From: Streptomyces reniochalinae
Lineage (GTDB): Bacteria; Actinomycetota; Actinomycetes; Streptomycetales; Streptomycetaceae
Direction of reading: 5' to 3'
Assembly: GCF_003323735.1 (NCBI RefSeq)
Contig: NZ_QOIM01000038.1
Span: forward strand, 310,001-374,000
Length of the DNA stretch: 64,000 bases
Shown: positions 1-8,909 of the stretch, piece after piece
How the letters are laid out: every line of letters starts with the position of its first letter
Position numbering within the stretch: the first letter of the stretch is position 1
Notes under the pieces: model-generated
Seen by the model: only the letters and a program-made list of their open reading frames with translations
Told to the model about the DNA's origin: nothing
Databases searched by the model: none
Made by a program: the position numbers and the translations under genes

Positions 1-2014
1 TGATGTGGCTGTTCATGCCCATCGGGCCCGGGCGGTAGAGCGCGGAGACGGCGGAGATGTCCTCGAAGTGGTCGGGCTTCATCATGCGCAGCAGGGAGCG
101 CATCGGGCCGCCGTCGAACTGGAAGACGCCCAGGGTGTCGCCGCGGCACAGCAGCTCGAAGGTCTTCGGGTCGTCCAGCGGCAGGTCGAGGAGCTTGAGG
201 TCGACGTCCTTGTTCTTGCGGATCATCTTGACCGCGTCGTCCATGATGGTGAGGTTGCGCAGCCCCAGGAAGTCCATCTTCAGCAGGCCCAGCGACTCGC
301 AGCTGGGGTAGTCCCACTGGGTGACGACCGTGCCGTCGTTCTTCGGGGAGAAGATCGGCGCGTGGTCGATGACCGGCTCGCTGGACATGATCACGCCCGC
401 CGCGTGCATGCCCATCTGGCGGACCAGGCCCTCGATGCCCATGGCCGAGTCGATGACCTTCTTGACGTCCGGCTCGTTCTCGTACATCCCCCGCACCTCG
501 CCCGCCTCGCTGTAGCGGGGGTGGTTGGGGTCGGTGATGCCGGACAGCGGGATGCCCTTGCCGAGAACGTCGGCCGGCATGGCCTTGGTGATGCGGTCGC
601 CCATCGCGTACGGGTAGCCCAGCACGCGGGAGGCGTCCTTGATGGCGGCTTTCGCCTTGATGGTGCCGTAGGTACCGATCATGGCGACCTTGTCTGCGCC
701 GTACTTCTCCGTCACGTACCGGATGACGTCGCCGCGCCTGCGCTCGTCGAAGTCGATGTCGACGTCGGGCATGGTGATGCGCTCGGGGTTGAGGAACCGC
801 TCGAAGATCAGCCCGTGGGTGACCGGGTCGAGGTCGGTGATGCCCATGGCGTAGGAGACGATCGAGCCCGCCGCCGAGCCGCGCCCCGGGCCGACCGCGA
901 TGCCGTTGTCCTTGGCCCAGTTGATGAAGTCGGCGACCACGAGGAAGTACCCCGGGAAGCCCATGTCGATGATGACCTTCATCTCGTAGTCCGCCAGCTC
1001 CTGGCGGTCGTGGGGGACGCCGTCGGGGTAGCGGCGGGCCATGCCGCGCCGCACCTCCTCCTTGAACCAGGAGATCTCGTCGTACCCCTCGGGCACGTCG
1101 AACTTCGGCATCAGGTTCTTCGGCTCGAACATGCCCTCGGTCTCGATGCGCTCGGCGACCAGGAGCTGGGTGTTGCGGCAGCCGGACTGCCAGGCGTCCG
1201 AGGAGTCGATGCCGTACATCTCCTCGGCGGACTTGAGGTAGTAGCCCGCGCCGTCGAAGCTGAAGCGGTCGGGATCGGAGAGGTTGCTGCCCGTCTGGAT
1301 ACACAGCAGCGTGTCGTGCGCCGCCGACTCGCGCTCGTAGGTGTAGTGCGAGTCGTTGGTGACGATGAAGGGCGCGTCGATCTTCCGCGCGATGCGTTCC
1401 AGGCCGTCCCTGGCCCGCTTGTCGATCTCGATGTTGTGATCCATCAGCTCGACGAAGAAGTTCTCTTTGCCGAAGATGTCCTGATACTCCCCGGCGGCCT
1501 TGAGGGCCTCGTCCTCCATGCCGAGCCGGATCTTGGTGCTCACCTCTCCCGAGGGGCAGCCGGTGGTCGCCAGCAGCCCGTCGGCGTACTCGGCCAGCAG
1601 CTCGCGGTCCATGCGGGGCTTGCGGAAGAAGCCCTCCAGGCTGGCGCGGGACTGGGCGCGGAAGAGGTTGTGCAGCCCGGTGGCGTTGCGCGCCCACATC
1701 GTCATGTGCGTGTAGGCGCCGTTGCCCGAGACGTCGTCCCGCTTCTGGTGGGGGGTGCCCCACTTGACCGGGCGGGTGTTCCTGCGGTGGTCGGGGGCCA
1801 GGTACGCCTCGATGCCGATGATCGGCGTCACCCCGGCGTCCTTCGCGGAGTGGAAGAAGTCGTAGGCCCCGTGCAGGTTGCCGTGGTCGGTCATCGCGAT
1901 GTGCGACATGCCCATCTCGTTGCACGCGGCGAACATGTCCTTGAGCCGGGCGGCGCCGTCCAGGAGCGAATACTGCGTGTGCACGTGCAGATGCGTGAAG
2001 GGCTGCTCACTCAC
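1..2014 (-). CDS. dnaE: DNA polymerase III alpha subunit, 3' end outside window
   Basis: Catalytic alpha subunit of the replicative DNA polymerase III; it acts in the cytoplasm at the replication fork. About 671 N-terminal residues are in the window, out of roughly 1,180 usual for the family; the C-terminal part lies beyond position 1. The N-terminus has the PHP domain signature (HLHVHTQYSLLDGA near residue 7). Further on the reverse translation reads GPGRGSAAGS and then PDVDIDFDE near residue 416, the palm-domain aspartates of DnaE polymerases. The start is a GTG at 2014 preceded by GGAGGTGG about ten bases upstream. It is divergent from the DUF2252 gene. The family assignment is secure; only the truncation by the window edge is notable. 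Confidence 0.97.
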   Translation of the reverse strand, partial: MSEQPFTHLHVHTQYSLLDGAARLKDMFAACNEMGMSHIAMTDHGNLHGAYDFFHSAKDAGVTPIIGIEAYLAPDHRRNTRPVKWGTPHQKRDDVSGNGAYTHMTMWARNATGLHNLFRAQSRASLEGFFRKPRMDRELLAEYADGLLATTGCPSGEVSTKIRLGMEDEALKAAGEYQDIFGKENFFVELMDHNIEIDKRARDGLERIARKIDAPFIVTNDSHYTYERESAAHDTLLCIQTGSNLSDPDRFSFDGAGYYLKSAEEMYGIDSSDAWQSGCRNTQLLVAERIETEGMFEPKNLMPKFDVPEGYDEISWFKEEVRRGMARRYPDGVPHDRQELADYEMKVIIDMGFPGYFLVVADFINWAKDNGIAVGPGRGSAAGSIVSYAMGITDLDPVTHGLIFERFLNPERITMPDVDIDFDERRRGDVIRYVTEKYGADKVAMIGTYGTIKAKAAIKDASRVLGYPYAMGDRITKAMPADVLGKGIPLSGITDPNHPRYSEAGEVRGMYENEPDVKKVIDSAMGIEGLVRQMGMHAAGVIMSSEPVIDHAPIFSPKNDGTVVTQWDYPSCESLGLLKMDFLGLRNLTIMDDAVKMIRKNKDVDLKLLDLPLDDPKTFELLCRGDTLGVFQFDGGPMRSLLRMMKPDHFEDISAVSALYRPGPMGMNSHI

Positions 2015-2208
2015 GGCGAAGGCCACCTCCGGGCGCGGGTCTTTGGGGCGAGTGAGGAGTCTACGACCCGGCACCGACAGTCCGCCGACGAACCACCCGC
2101 TCCCCGGGGGACACCCGGCGGTGCTGCCGTGCGCGCCGGGCACCCGCTCGCGCGGGCGTACGTTGGGCGGACAGCAGATCCACCGACCGGACCCGACGGA
2201 GCGCACAC

Positions 2209-3537
2209 ATGACCAAGGCAGGCCAGGAAGCAGAGCGCGGCGAGACGATTCTGGAGGTCTTCGAGACCGCCTTCGGCGATCTCCTCGCCGCCGACCCGGC
2301 GGCCTTCCAGACGAAGTTCCGCAAGATGGCCGCCTCCGCCTTCGCCTTCTACCGCGGCACGGCCTGCCTCTTCTACGCCGACCTGCACGAGGGCCGGGAC
2401 AGCGGCCCCTTCCTCGACGAGCGCACCAGCCGGGTGTGGATACACGGCGACCTGCACGCGGAGAACTTCGGCACCTACATGAACGCGCACGGCCGCCTGC
2501 TGTTCAACGTCAACGACTTCGACGAGGCGTACGTCGGCCCCTTCACCTGGGATCTACAGCGGTTCGCCGCCTCGGTGGCGCTGCTGGGCTACAGCAAGGC
2601 GTTCAGCGACACGCAGATCACCTCGCTGGTGACCACCTACGCCGACGCCTACCGCGACCGCATCCGCGCCCTGCTCTCCGGCGCCTCGGAGAGCGAGCCG
2701 CCGGCCCTCACCCTGGACACGGCGCGCGGTCCCGTGCTGGACGCCCTGCACTCCGCCCGCGCGAACACCCGCTTCGGGCTGCTGGGCACCATGACCGAGA
2801 TCCGCGACTGGGAGCGCCGCTTCACCCCGGGCGGCGGCTCCATCGAGCTGGACAAGGCGACCAGGGAGACGGTCCTGGAGTCCTTCGACGCGTACCTGGA
2901 GACGCTGCCGCGCCACGAGGGCCGCGAGCGGCACGGCGCGCACCGGGTCAAGGACGTGGTGGGGCGGCGGGGCATCGGCATCGGCAGCGCGGGCCTGCCC
3001 TCGTACAACATCCTGCTGGAGGGCCACAGCGACGCGCTGGAGAACGACCTGGTCATCTACATGAAGCAGGCGCAGACCCCGGCGGTCTCACGGCACATCA
3101 CCGACCAGGCGGTGCGCGACTACTTCCGGCACGAGGGGCACCGTACGGTGATCTCGCAGCGCGCCCTCCAGGCGCACGCCGACCCGTGGCTGGGCTGGAC
3201 GGAGCTGGACGGAGCGGGCCAGCTGGTGGCGGAGGTCTCCCCGTACGCGGTGGATCTGGACTGGTCGGACCTGTCGGACCCGCACGAGATCGGGCAGGTC
3301 ACCGCCGACCTCGGGCGGGCGACCGCGACGATGCACGCGGCGGCCGACGAAGCGGAGAGCGGCCACAGCCTGGTGCCGTTCTCCACGGAGCAGGCGATCG
3401 ACGAGGCGATCTCGAAGGACGAGGACGGCTTCCGCGCGATGCTGGTGGACTTCGCGCACTCCTACGGCGCCACCGCCCGCCGCGATCACCAGATCTTCGT
3501 CGACCTGTTCCGCAACGGCCGGATCGCCGGGGTCTGA
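2209..3537 (+). CDS. DUF2252 family protein
   Basis: A 442-residue soluble protein of the DUF2252 family, whose members have a protein-kinase-like (aminoglycoside phosphotransferase-like) appearance but no established substrate. Visible motifs are IHGDLHAENFG at about residues 78-88, resembling a kinase catalytic loop, and NDFDEA at about 102-107, resembling the metal-binding DFD segment. No signal peptide or membrane segment is seen. ATG at 2209 is preceded by CGGAGC. It stands divergently from dnaE and upstream of two + strand genes, with a gap of about 130 bases to the next, so it may be its own unit. A phosphotransferase activity is an inference from the fold only; the family call is firm. 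Confidence 0.88.
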   Translation: MTKAGQEAERGETILEVFETAFGDLLAADPAAFQTKFRKMAASAFAFYRGTACLFYADLHEGRDSGPFLDERTSRVWIHGDLHAENFGTYMNAHGRLLFNVNDFDEAYVGPFTWDLQRFAASVALLGYSKAFSDTQITSLVTTYADAYRDRIRALLSGASESEPPALTLDTARGPVLDALHSARANTRFGLLGTMTEIRDWERRFTPGGGSIELDKATRETVLESFDAYLETLPRHEGRERHGAHRVKDVVGRRGIGIGSAGLPSYNILLEGHSDALENDLVIYMKQAQTPAVSRHITDQAVRDYFRHEGHRTVISQRALQAHADPWLGWTELDGAGQLVAEVSPYAVDLDWSDLSDPHEIGQVTADLGRATATMHAAADEAESGHSLVPFSTEQAIDEAISKDEDGFRAMLVDFAHSYGATARRDHQIFVDLFRNGRIAGV

Positions 3538-3670
3538 GGCCCGGCCGCGGCGTCGGCCCGGGCACCATTACGGGCGTCGGGAACATCCCGGGCGTCCGGC
3601 GGCCCGTGAGGCAGCCGGGTCCGCGACCTTTAGGGACCGCTTACGCGTCCTCATGGCACACTCGGTCACC

Positions 3671-4372
3671 ATGGGTGCGGTAGGCATACGAACAGCGCGG
3701 GCGGGGCTCTTCACGGCCCTGTGCGTCGCGCTGTCCTGCGGCTCGCACGTGCTGCTGTCCGGTGCCCCCGTCCCGCTGCGCCCGCTGCTGGCGGTCTCGG
3801 CCCTCGTCTTCGCCCTGGCGTTCGCGCTCGCGGGGCGCGAGCGCGGCTTCGGGCGGATCGCCGCCGCTCTCGTGCCGCTGGAGCTGGCGGCCGACACGGT
3901 CTTCACCACCGGGCAGCACGCCTGCTACGGGCAGGCCGGCGGTCCGGTGACGGGGCCGCTGCGCTCTGTGGGCGTGGATCTGCTGTGCGGCGGCGGCAAC
4001 GTCGGCACCCCGCTGGCCAGGATGGCCGCGCGCGGCGCCGACACCGGCGCGTACCCGCTGGGCGTGCACGGCGTACCCGGTGCCGCGCTCCCGTGGCTGC
4101 TGCTGGCCGCGCACGTGTGCGTGGGCCTGCTGGCCGCGCTGTGGCTGCGGCGCGGCGAGGCGGCGCTGGCCCGAATGCTGCGGGCGGTCGCCGCCACCGC
4201 CTTCCGTCCGCTGTGGTGCGCCGTGGCCGCCTGCCACACCGCCTCGGGCAACACGGGACCGGCCCGCCCGGCACGCCCACGGGCAGCCCCCGCGCCCCGC
4301 GCGCTGCCGCTGCTGACGCACTCCGTGCACCGTCGCGGCCCGCCCGCGCTCACCGCCGCCCCGGCGGCCTGA
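3671..4372 (+). CDS. Small multi-pass membrane protein, function unknown
   Basis: A 233-residue protein with about four hydrophobic segments: roughly residues 8-28 and 30-50, one near 60-70, and a strong one near 140-160. A Cys-rich loop lies between (QHACYG, LLCGGG), and the tail after about residue 190 is rich in Pro, Ala and Arg and probably disordered. I do not recognise a named family; it resembles short actinobacterial integral membrane proteins. The ATG at 3671 is chosen over an in-frame ATG at 3653 because the N-terminus then begins directly with the first membrane segment; neither has a strong ribosome binding site. It lies just upstream of a membrane-anchored thioredoxin-fold protein, 53 bases apart, so co-transcription is possible. 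The cysteines and that neighbour hint at redox or envelope biology, which is inference. Confidence 0.6.
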   Translation: MGAVGIRTARAGLFTALCVALSCGSHVLLSGAPVPLRPLLAVSALVFALAFALAGRERGFGRIAAALVPLELAADTVFTTGQHACYGQAGGPVTGPLRSVGVDLLCGGGNVGTPLARMAARGADTGAYPLGVHGVPGAALPWLLLAAHVCVGLLAALWLRRGEAALARMLRAVAATAFRPLWCAVAACHTASGNTGPARPARPRAAPAPRALPLLTHSVHRRGPPALTAAPAA

Positions 4373-4425
4373 GCACGGTCGGGTTCCATTCGCGTACGGA
4401 CATCACGGAGAAGAGAAGAACACTC

Positions 4426-5190
4426 ATGAGCAAGCGCAACAGCCCCGAAGCCAAGCGTGCGGCCCGCGAGCGGCTGCGGGTCGAGCGGGAGAAGCAGGCC
4501 AAGAAGGAGCGCACCCGGCGGCAGTTGCTGGTCGCCCTGACGGTGGTCGGTGTGCTGGTCGTGGTGGCCGGCATCGGAGTCGCCGTCGCCAAGCTGAACG
4601 GCAAGGACTCCAGCGGCGACGACATGGCCGTCACCACGGGCGGCGCCAAGGCAGAGAAGACCATCGACGTCTACGAGGACCTGCGCTGCCCGGCGTGCGC
4701 CAGCTTCGAGCAGGCCATGGGCGAGCAGTTGCAGAAGGGTGCGGACGACGGCAAGTTCAAGCTGCGCGTCCACCTCGGCTCGATCATCGACGACAACATG
4801 GGCGGCAAGGGTTCCAAGAACGCCGCCCGCGCGCTGGGCGCCGCCAAGGCGGTGAGCATGGACGCCTTCGTCGACTACAAGCACCAGCTCTACTCGAAGA
4901 AGTGGCACCCCGAGGAGCAGGACGACAAGTTCGCCGACAACGCCTACCTGCTCAAGGTCTCCGACGAGGTCCCCGCTCTGAAGGACAACAAGAAGTTCGA
5001 GAAGGCGGTCGAGTCCAAGAAGTACAACAAGTGGGCCAAGGACATGATCGCCAGCTTCAACGGCGCCGAGATCCAGGGCACTCCGACCGTCAAGATCGAC
5101 GGTGAGCAGGTCCAGCCGCAGGACCTGCCGGGCAAGCTCAAGGACATGGGCGTCGACGTGAAGACGGGCGGCAAGGAAGAGAAGAAGTAA
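4426..5190 (+). CDS. Membrane-anchored DsbA/thioredoxin-fold protein
   Basis: A 254-residue extracytoplasmic thiol-disulfide protein of the DsbA-like thioredoxin_4 group. It has a basic cytoplasmic N-terminus (residues 1-33), one membrane helix (about 34-56), and an exported domain starting IDVYEDLRCPACASFEQ with the active-site CPAC at residues 88-91. The C-terminal part contains the cis-proline motif GTPTVKIDG near residue 220. The surface is very rich in Lys and Asp. The start is ATG 4426; GAGAAGAGAAG lies just upstream. It is followed by a strong hairpin at 5244-5276. Members of this family fold or reduce secreted proteins; the specific substrate is unknown. Confidence 0.88.
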   Translation: MSKRNSPEAKRAARERLRVEREKQAKKERTRRQLLVALTVVGVLVVVAGIGVAVAKLNGKDSSGDDMAVTTGGAKAEKTIDVYEDLRCPACASFEQAMGEQLQKGADDGKFKLRVHLGSIIDDNMGGKGSKNAARALGAAKAVSMDAFVDYKHQLYSKKWHPEEQDDKFADNAYLLKVSDEVPALKDNKKFEKAVESKKYNKWAKDMIASFNGAEIQGTPTVKIDGEQVQPQDLPGKLKDMGVDVKTGGKEEKK

Positions 5191-5243
5191 CGCCCGCGGC
5201 GGCGGGAGGGTCTTTTGAGACCTTCCCGGCCGGCGTAAGGGAA

Positions 5244-5283
5244 GGGGCGGACCGCACCGTGTGTGCGGTCCGCCCCTCTTTCT
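5244..5283. terminator. Bidirectional terminator hairpin
   Basis: A perfect 14-bp stem (5244-5257 with 5263-5276) closed by a 5-base loop and followed by TCTTTCTT. It lies between the convergent thioredoxin-fold gene (+) and the dienelactone hydrolase gene (-), so it can end transcription from both sides. Confidence 0.85.
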
Positions 5284-5392
5284 TGCCGCCGCACGTCAGC
5301 GACTTCTTACCATCGCACGTCAGCGACGGCCCGGCCGGCCGCGTGCGCGTCCGCTCTCCCCGGCAGGGGCCGGGTACAGGCCCGCCGCGCGG

Positions 5393-5980
5393 CTACAGCG
5401 TCTCCAGGAAGCCCAGCGCCGTGCGCCAGGTGGCTTCCGCCGCGTCCTGGTCGTGGTCGTCGAGCGAGGCGTGGGTGTACAGGTGCCCCACGCCGGGGTA
5501 CCGGTGGATCTCGACGTCGGCGCCGGCGCGCTGCATGCGCAGGTACCAGGCGGTGAGCCAGTCGTGGGGCTCGAAGGCGTCCGGGTCGCCGACGTGGAGC
5601 TGGACGGGGAGGTCGTCGACGTCGGCGTCCTCGGGGATGTCGGACGTCCCCGAGAAGAGCAGGAGGCCCCGGGCCCTCTCGTCGGCCAGCGCGAGGGTCT
5701 GGGCGACGGAGCCGCCCAGGGAGAAGCCCGCGTAGACCAGCCCCTGGTCCAGGAGCGGAGCCGTCGCGGTCACGGCCCGCCTCAGCAGCTCGTCGCGGTC
5801 GGGGCTGTCCTCCTTCTCCCGCATCCGCATGCCCTCCTCGACCGAGGCCGCGGTCCGGCCCTCGAACAGGTCGGGGGTGGTCACCTCGTGTCCCGCGGCG
5901 CGCAGCCGCTCGGCCGCGGCGTGCACGTCCGCCGTGAGCCCGCACACGGAGTGGAAGAGGACGATCGATCGGGGTGCCAC
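5393..5980 (-). CDS. Dienelactone hydrolase family protein
   Basis: A 195-residue single-domain alpha/beta hydrolase. The nucleophile elbow GFSLGGS places Ser at residue 87, where classical dienelactone hydrolases have Cys. The acid is probably Asp132 or Asp134 (HVGDPDAFEP) and the base His166 (GVGHLYTH). There is no signal peptide, so it is cytoplasmic. The start is GTG 5980 with AAGGAAG about ten bases upstream; it is divergent from the mechanosensitive channel gene. The real substrate cannot be told from sequence: Ser at the elbow argues for a general esterase or lactonase rather than a strict dienelactone hydrolase. Confidence 0.85.
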   Translation of the reverse strand: MAPRSIVLFHSVCGLTADVHAAAERLRAAGHEVTTPDLFEGRTAASVEEGMRMREKEDSPDRDELLRRAVTATAPLLDQGLVYAGFSLGGSVAQTLALADERARGLLLFSGTSDIPEDADVDDLPVQLHVGDPDAFEPHDWLTAWYLRMQRAGADVEIHRYPGVGHLYTHASLDDHDQDAAEATWRTALGFLETL

Positions 5981-6149
5981 TGGATGTCACTTCCTTCACA
6001 AAGGGCCGGGGTGAGCGCCCTGGAGCCGGTTACTCCACATGGTGCCAGGTACGGTCGTCGGTGGCCTGGACGGCCGCGGGCACGGCCGTGCGCGCGGCCG
6101 TCGCCCCCGGCGCGCGGCGCCCGCGGGGTCCCCTAGGAGAAAGGCGACC

Positions 6150-7190
6150 ATGGAGAACGTGCTCCGGCCCGTCATCGTCTTCGGTGGCGCGATCGTGCTG
6201 TCGTACGTACTCGCCTGGGCTCTCGACCGCCTGCTGGTCCGCCTCGACGCCCGGCACCCCGAGACCCCGATGTGGGGCCTGCTGCGCAGTGGCCGGGTCC
6301 CCTTCAACGCGGTGCTCTTCGTCGCGCTGGTGAGCGGTTTCTTCGGCTCCACCCACCTGGCCAAGGACCACAGGGAAGGGGTCGACCTGTGGCTGACGGT
6401 CATCACGATCGGGGCCTCGGCCTGGCTGATCCTGCGGATCGTCGCCGCGATAACCGAGACGATCGCCACCCGGTACGCGGGCGCCACCCACGACCCGGCG
6501 CGCGGCCGGCGGGTGCGCACGCAACTGACGCTGATCCGGCGGCTGATCACCGCCGTGGTGACGGTGATCGCGGTCGCGGCGGTACTGCTCCAGTTCCCCG
6601 GCATGAAGACGTTCGGCACCTCGATGCTGGCCTCGGCCGGTGTGCTGGGCATCGTCGCCGGTATCGCCGCCCAGTCCACGCTGGGCAACCTGTTCGCGGG
6701 GCTGTCGATCGCCTTCGGTGACATGGTGCGGATCGGCGACGAGGTCGTGGTGGAAGGCGAGATGGGAACCGTGGAGGAGATCACCGTCTCCTACCTGGTG
6801 ATCTTCACCTGGGACGAGCGCCGCATCACCATGCCGGTCTCGTACTTCACCAACAACCCGTTCGAGAACTGGTCGCGCGGCGGTCCCCAGATGACCGGCA
6901 CCGTCTACCTCCAGCTCGACCACGCGGCGCCCGTCACCGAACTGCGCGCCAAGGCCGAGGAGCTGATCAGGGCGAGCGACGAGTGGGACGGCCGCAGCTG
7001 GAGCCTGGTCGTCACCGACACCACCCCCTCCACGATCGAGGTACGGGTCGCCATGACGGCGCGCTCCTCCGGCGACCTGTGGACACTGCGCTGCTCGGTG
7101 CGTGAGCAGCTGCTGGCCTGGCTGCGGGACGAGCACCCGCAGGCGCTGCCGGGTATCCGGGTCACCTCCCCGCAGGAGAAGACGCTCTGA
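6150..7190 (+). CDS. MscS-family mechanosensitive ion channel
   Basis: A 346-residue membrane protein of the small-conductance mechanosensitive channel family. Hydrophobic helices lie near residues 5-25, 50-70, 80-100 and 125-145. The pore-lining helix and beta-domain signature follow (LASAGVLGIVAGIAAQSTLGN, then FAGLSIAFGDMVRIGDEVVV), and a C-terminal cytoplasmic domain of about 130 residues completes it. Such channels release solutes on hypo-osmotic shock. The start is ATG 6150 with AGGAGAAAGG just upstream; an upstream in-frame extension to 6039 has no ribosome binding site and is rejected. It converges with the antiporter gene, suggesting a small osmotic/ionic stress neighbourhood. Confidence 0.92.
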   Translation: MENVLRPVIVFGGAIVLSYVLAWALDRLLVRLDARHPETPMWGLLRSGRVPFNAVLFVALVSGFFGSTHLAKDHREGVDLWLTVITIGASAWLILRIVAAITETIATRYAGATHDPARGRRVRTQLTLIRRLITAVVTVIAVAAVLLQFPGMKTFGTSMLASAGVLGIVAGIAAQSTLGNLFAGLSIAFGDMVRIGDEVVVEGEMGTVEEITVSYLVIFTWDERRITMPVSYFTNNPFENWSRGGPQMTGTVYLQLDHAAPVTELRAKAEELIRASDEWDGRSWSLVVTDTTPSTIEVRVAMTARSSGDLWTLRCSVREQLLAWLRDEHPQALPGIRVTSPQEKTL

Positions 7191-7221
7191 CCCGGCCCCC
7201 TGGGCGCGTCCGGTTCACACG

Positions 7222-7246
7222 CCCCCGGGCTCGGGCTGCCCGGGGG
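7222..7246. terminator. Convergent-gene terminator hairpin
   Basis: A 9-bp GC stem (7222-7230 with 7238-7246) with a 7-base loop, located between the convergent MscS (+) and antiporter (-) genes. It has no U-tract, as is common in Streptomyces. Confidence 0.6.
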
Positions 7247-7301
7247 ACGTTCCGGAAAGTGGGCCGCGCGGGCTGACCGGGGGACGTCCGCGCAGGTGGG
7301 G

Positions 7302-8906
7302 TCAGACGCCGCGGAAGCTGCGGACGTCGAGCTGGTGCAGCACCCGGTCCACGACCTCGGGGTCCACCCCGGCCTCGCCGCGCGCGGCGATCACCTCGTG
7401 GCGGGCGGCGGACAGCAGCTCGCCGTTGAGGCGCCGCATCTTCTGCAACCGGTCCACGCGCTTGCGGTGGGCGGCCCGGCGCTCGTCGTCGACGATGTCG
7501 GGGGAGATCCGCGCCCCCATGTCCCAGACCCTCCTGGCCAGCGCCTCGGAGACCTCCTCCGGCAGGTCCTCGACCTCCTCGATCTCCCTGAGCCGCTTGC
7601 GGGCCGCCTTGGCCACCCGCACCGCCAGCTGCCGCTCGACCTCGCGCTCCGCGGCGCTGTCGGCCTGGACGTTCAGCCGGTTGACGAGCCACGGCAGGGT
7701 CAGCCCCTGGAAGACGAGCGTGACGATGACCACGGCGAACGCGATGAAGATGATCGCCTCGCGCCCGGGGAACGCACCGCCGCCCGCCTCCGGCTCCAGA
7801 CTCAGCGGCACCGCCAGCGCCAGCGCGACCGAGGCGACTCCGCGCATCCCCGACCACCACACGACGACGGTCTCGCGCCAGTTGCGCGGAATGTCCTCGT
7901 CCAGGTCCTTGCGCCGGTGCAGCCGCTGGGCCAGCCACGCGGTCGGCAGCAGCCACAGCAGCCGCAGCACGACGACGACGCCGACGACCGCGCCCGCCGC
8001 GGGCAGCAACTGGCGCCACTCCTGCTGGACCGTGCCGAAGATCGTGTGCAGTTCCAGTCCGATCAGCCCGAAGGCGATGCCGGTGACCAGGGTGTCCACG
8101 ATCTGCCAGAACGTCTGCCCGGCGAGCCGCCCCTGCACGTCGTCCGCGTCCACGGCGTGCCCGGAGGCCAGGTAGAGCGCGGTGGTCAGCACGCCGAGCA
8201 CGCCCGAGCCCATCAGCTCCTCGGCGAGCACGTAGGAGGCGAAGGGCACCAGCAGGGTCAGCCCGGTCTGGAGGGTGGCGTCGCCGAGGTAGCTCATGAG
8301 CTTGTTGGCGAGCCAGCCGAGCCCGAGTCCCACGGCGACCGCGACCACGCCGGAGAGCACCAGTTCGCCCGCGGCGACCGGCAGGGAGAAAGAGCCGGTG
8401 ACGGCGGCCGCGATCGCCACGTGGTAGAGGGTGATGGCCGTCACGTCGTTGAACAGGCCCTCGCCCTCCAGCGCGGAGACCAGGCGGCGGGGAAGGCCGA
8501 CGTTGCCGGCCACGGCGGTGGCCGCGACCGGGTCGGGCGGCGCGACCAGGGCACCCAGCGCGACGGCACCGGCGAGGCCGAGCCCGGGCACCAGCGCGTT
8601 GGCGACGGCGGCCACGGCGGCGGTGGTGACGAAGACCAGCGCGACCGCCATCAGGAAGATCGGTCTCTTGTTCGCCGCGAACTGGCGCCAGGAGGTGCGC
8701 TGCGCCGCCGCGTAGATCAGCGGCGGCAGCACGAGCGGCAGGATGTACTCGGGCGGCAGCGAGACGTTCGGAATGGAGGGGACGACCGCCAGCACCCCGC
8801 CGAACAGGGTCATCAGCACCGGCGAGGGCAGGTTGAGCTTGTCCCCGAGCGGGACCATGACGACGGCGGCGAGCAGCAGGGCGAAGAAGAGGGCGAGCTG
8901 ATCCAT
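7302..8906 (-). CDS. Na+/H+ antiporter, CPA1 family
   Basis: A 534-residue monovalent cation/proton antiporter of the CPA1 (NhaP/NHE-like) type. About 12 membrane helices occupy residues 1-410. The ion-binding region reads ALVAPPDPVAATAV and then ALEGEGLFNDVTAI, the family's conserved Asp and Asn-Asp motifs. A charged cytoplasmic tail of about 120 residues follows (roughly 415-534), likely regulatory. The start is ATG 8906, three bases after the rluD stop codon, so the two genes form an operon and may be translationally coupled. It exports Na+ or K+ in exchange for H+ at the plasma membrane; which ion is preferred cannot be read from sequence. Confidence 0.93.
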   Translation of the reverse strand: MDQLALFFALLLAAVVMVPLGDKLNLPSPVLMTLFGGVLAVVPSIPNVSLPPEYILPLVLPPLIYAAAQRTSWRQFAANKRPIFLMAVALVFVTTAAVAAVANALVPGLGLAGAVALGALVAPPDPVAATAVAGNVGLPRRLVSALEGEGLFNDVTAITLYHVAIAAAVTGSFSLPVAAGELVLSGVVAVAVGLGLGWLANKLMSYLGDATLQTGLTLLVPFASYVLAEELMGSGVLGVLTTALYLASGHAVDADDVQGRLAGQTFWQIVDTLVTGIAFGLIGLELHTIFGTVQQEWRQLLPAAGAVVGVVVVLRLLWLLPTAWLAQRLHRRKDLDEDIPRNWRETVVVWWSGMRGVASVALALAVPLSLEPEAGGGAFPGREAIIFIAFAVVIVTLVFQGLTLPWLVNRLNVQADSAAEREVERQLAVRVAKAARKRLREIEEVEDLPEEVSEALARRVWDMGARISPDIVDDERRAAHRKRVDRLQKMRRLNGELLSAARHEVIAARGEAGVDPEVVDRVLHQLDVRSFRGV

Positions 8907-8909
8907 CGG

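Noticed and set aside
5..2212. 735-codon open frame on the + strand
   Set aside because: It is antisense to dnaE; the translation is a Val/Asp/Arg/His-rich composition artefact of high-GC codon bias.
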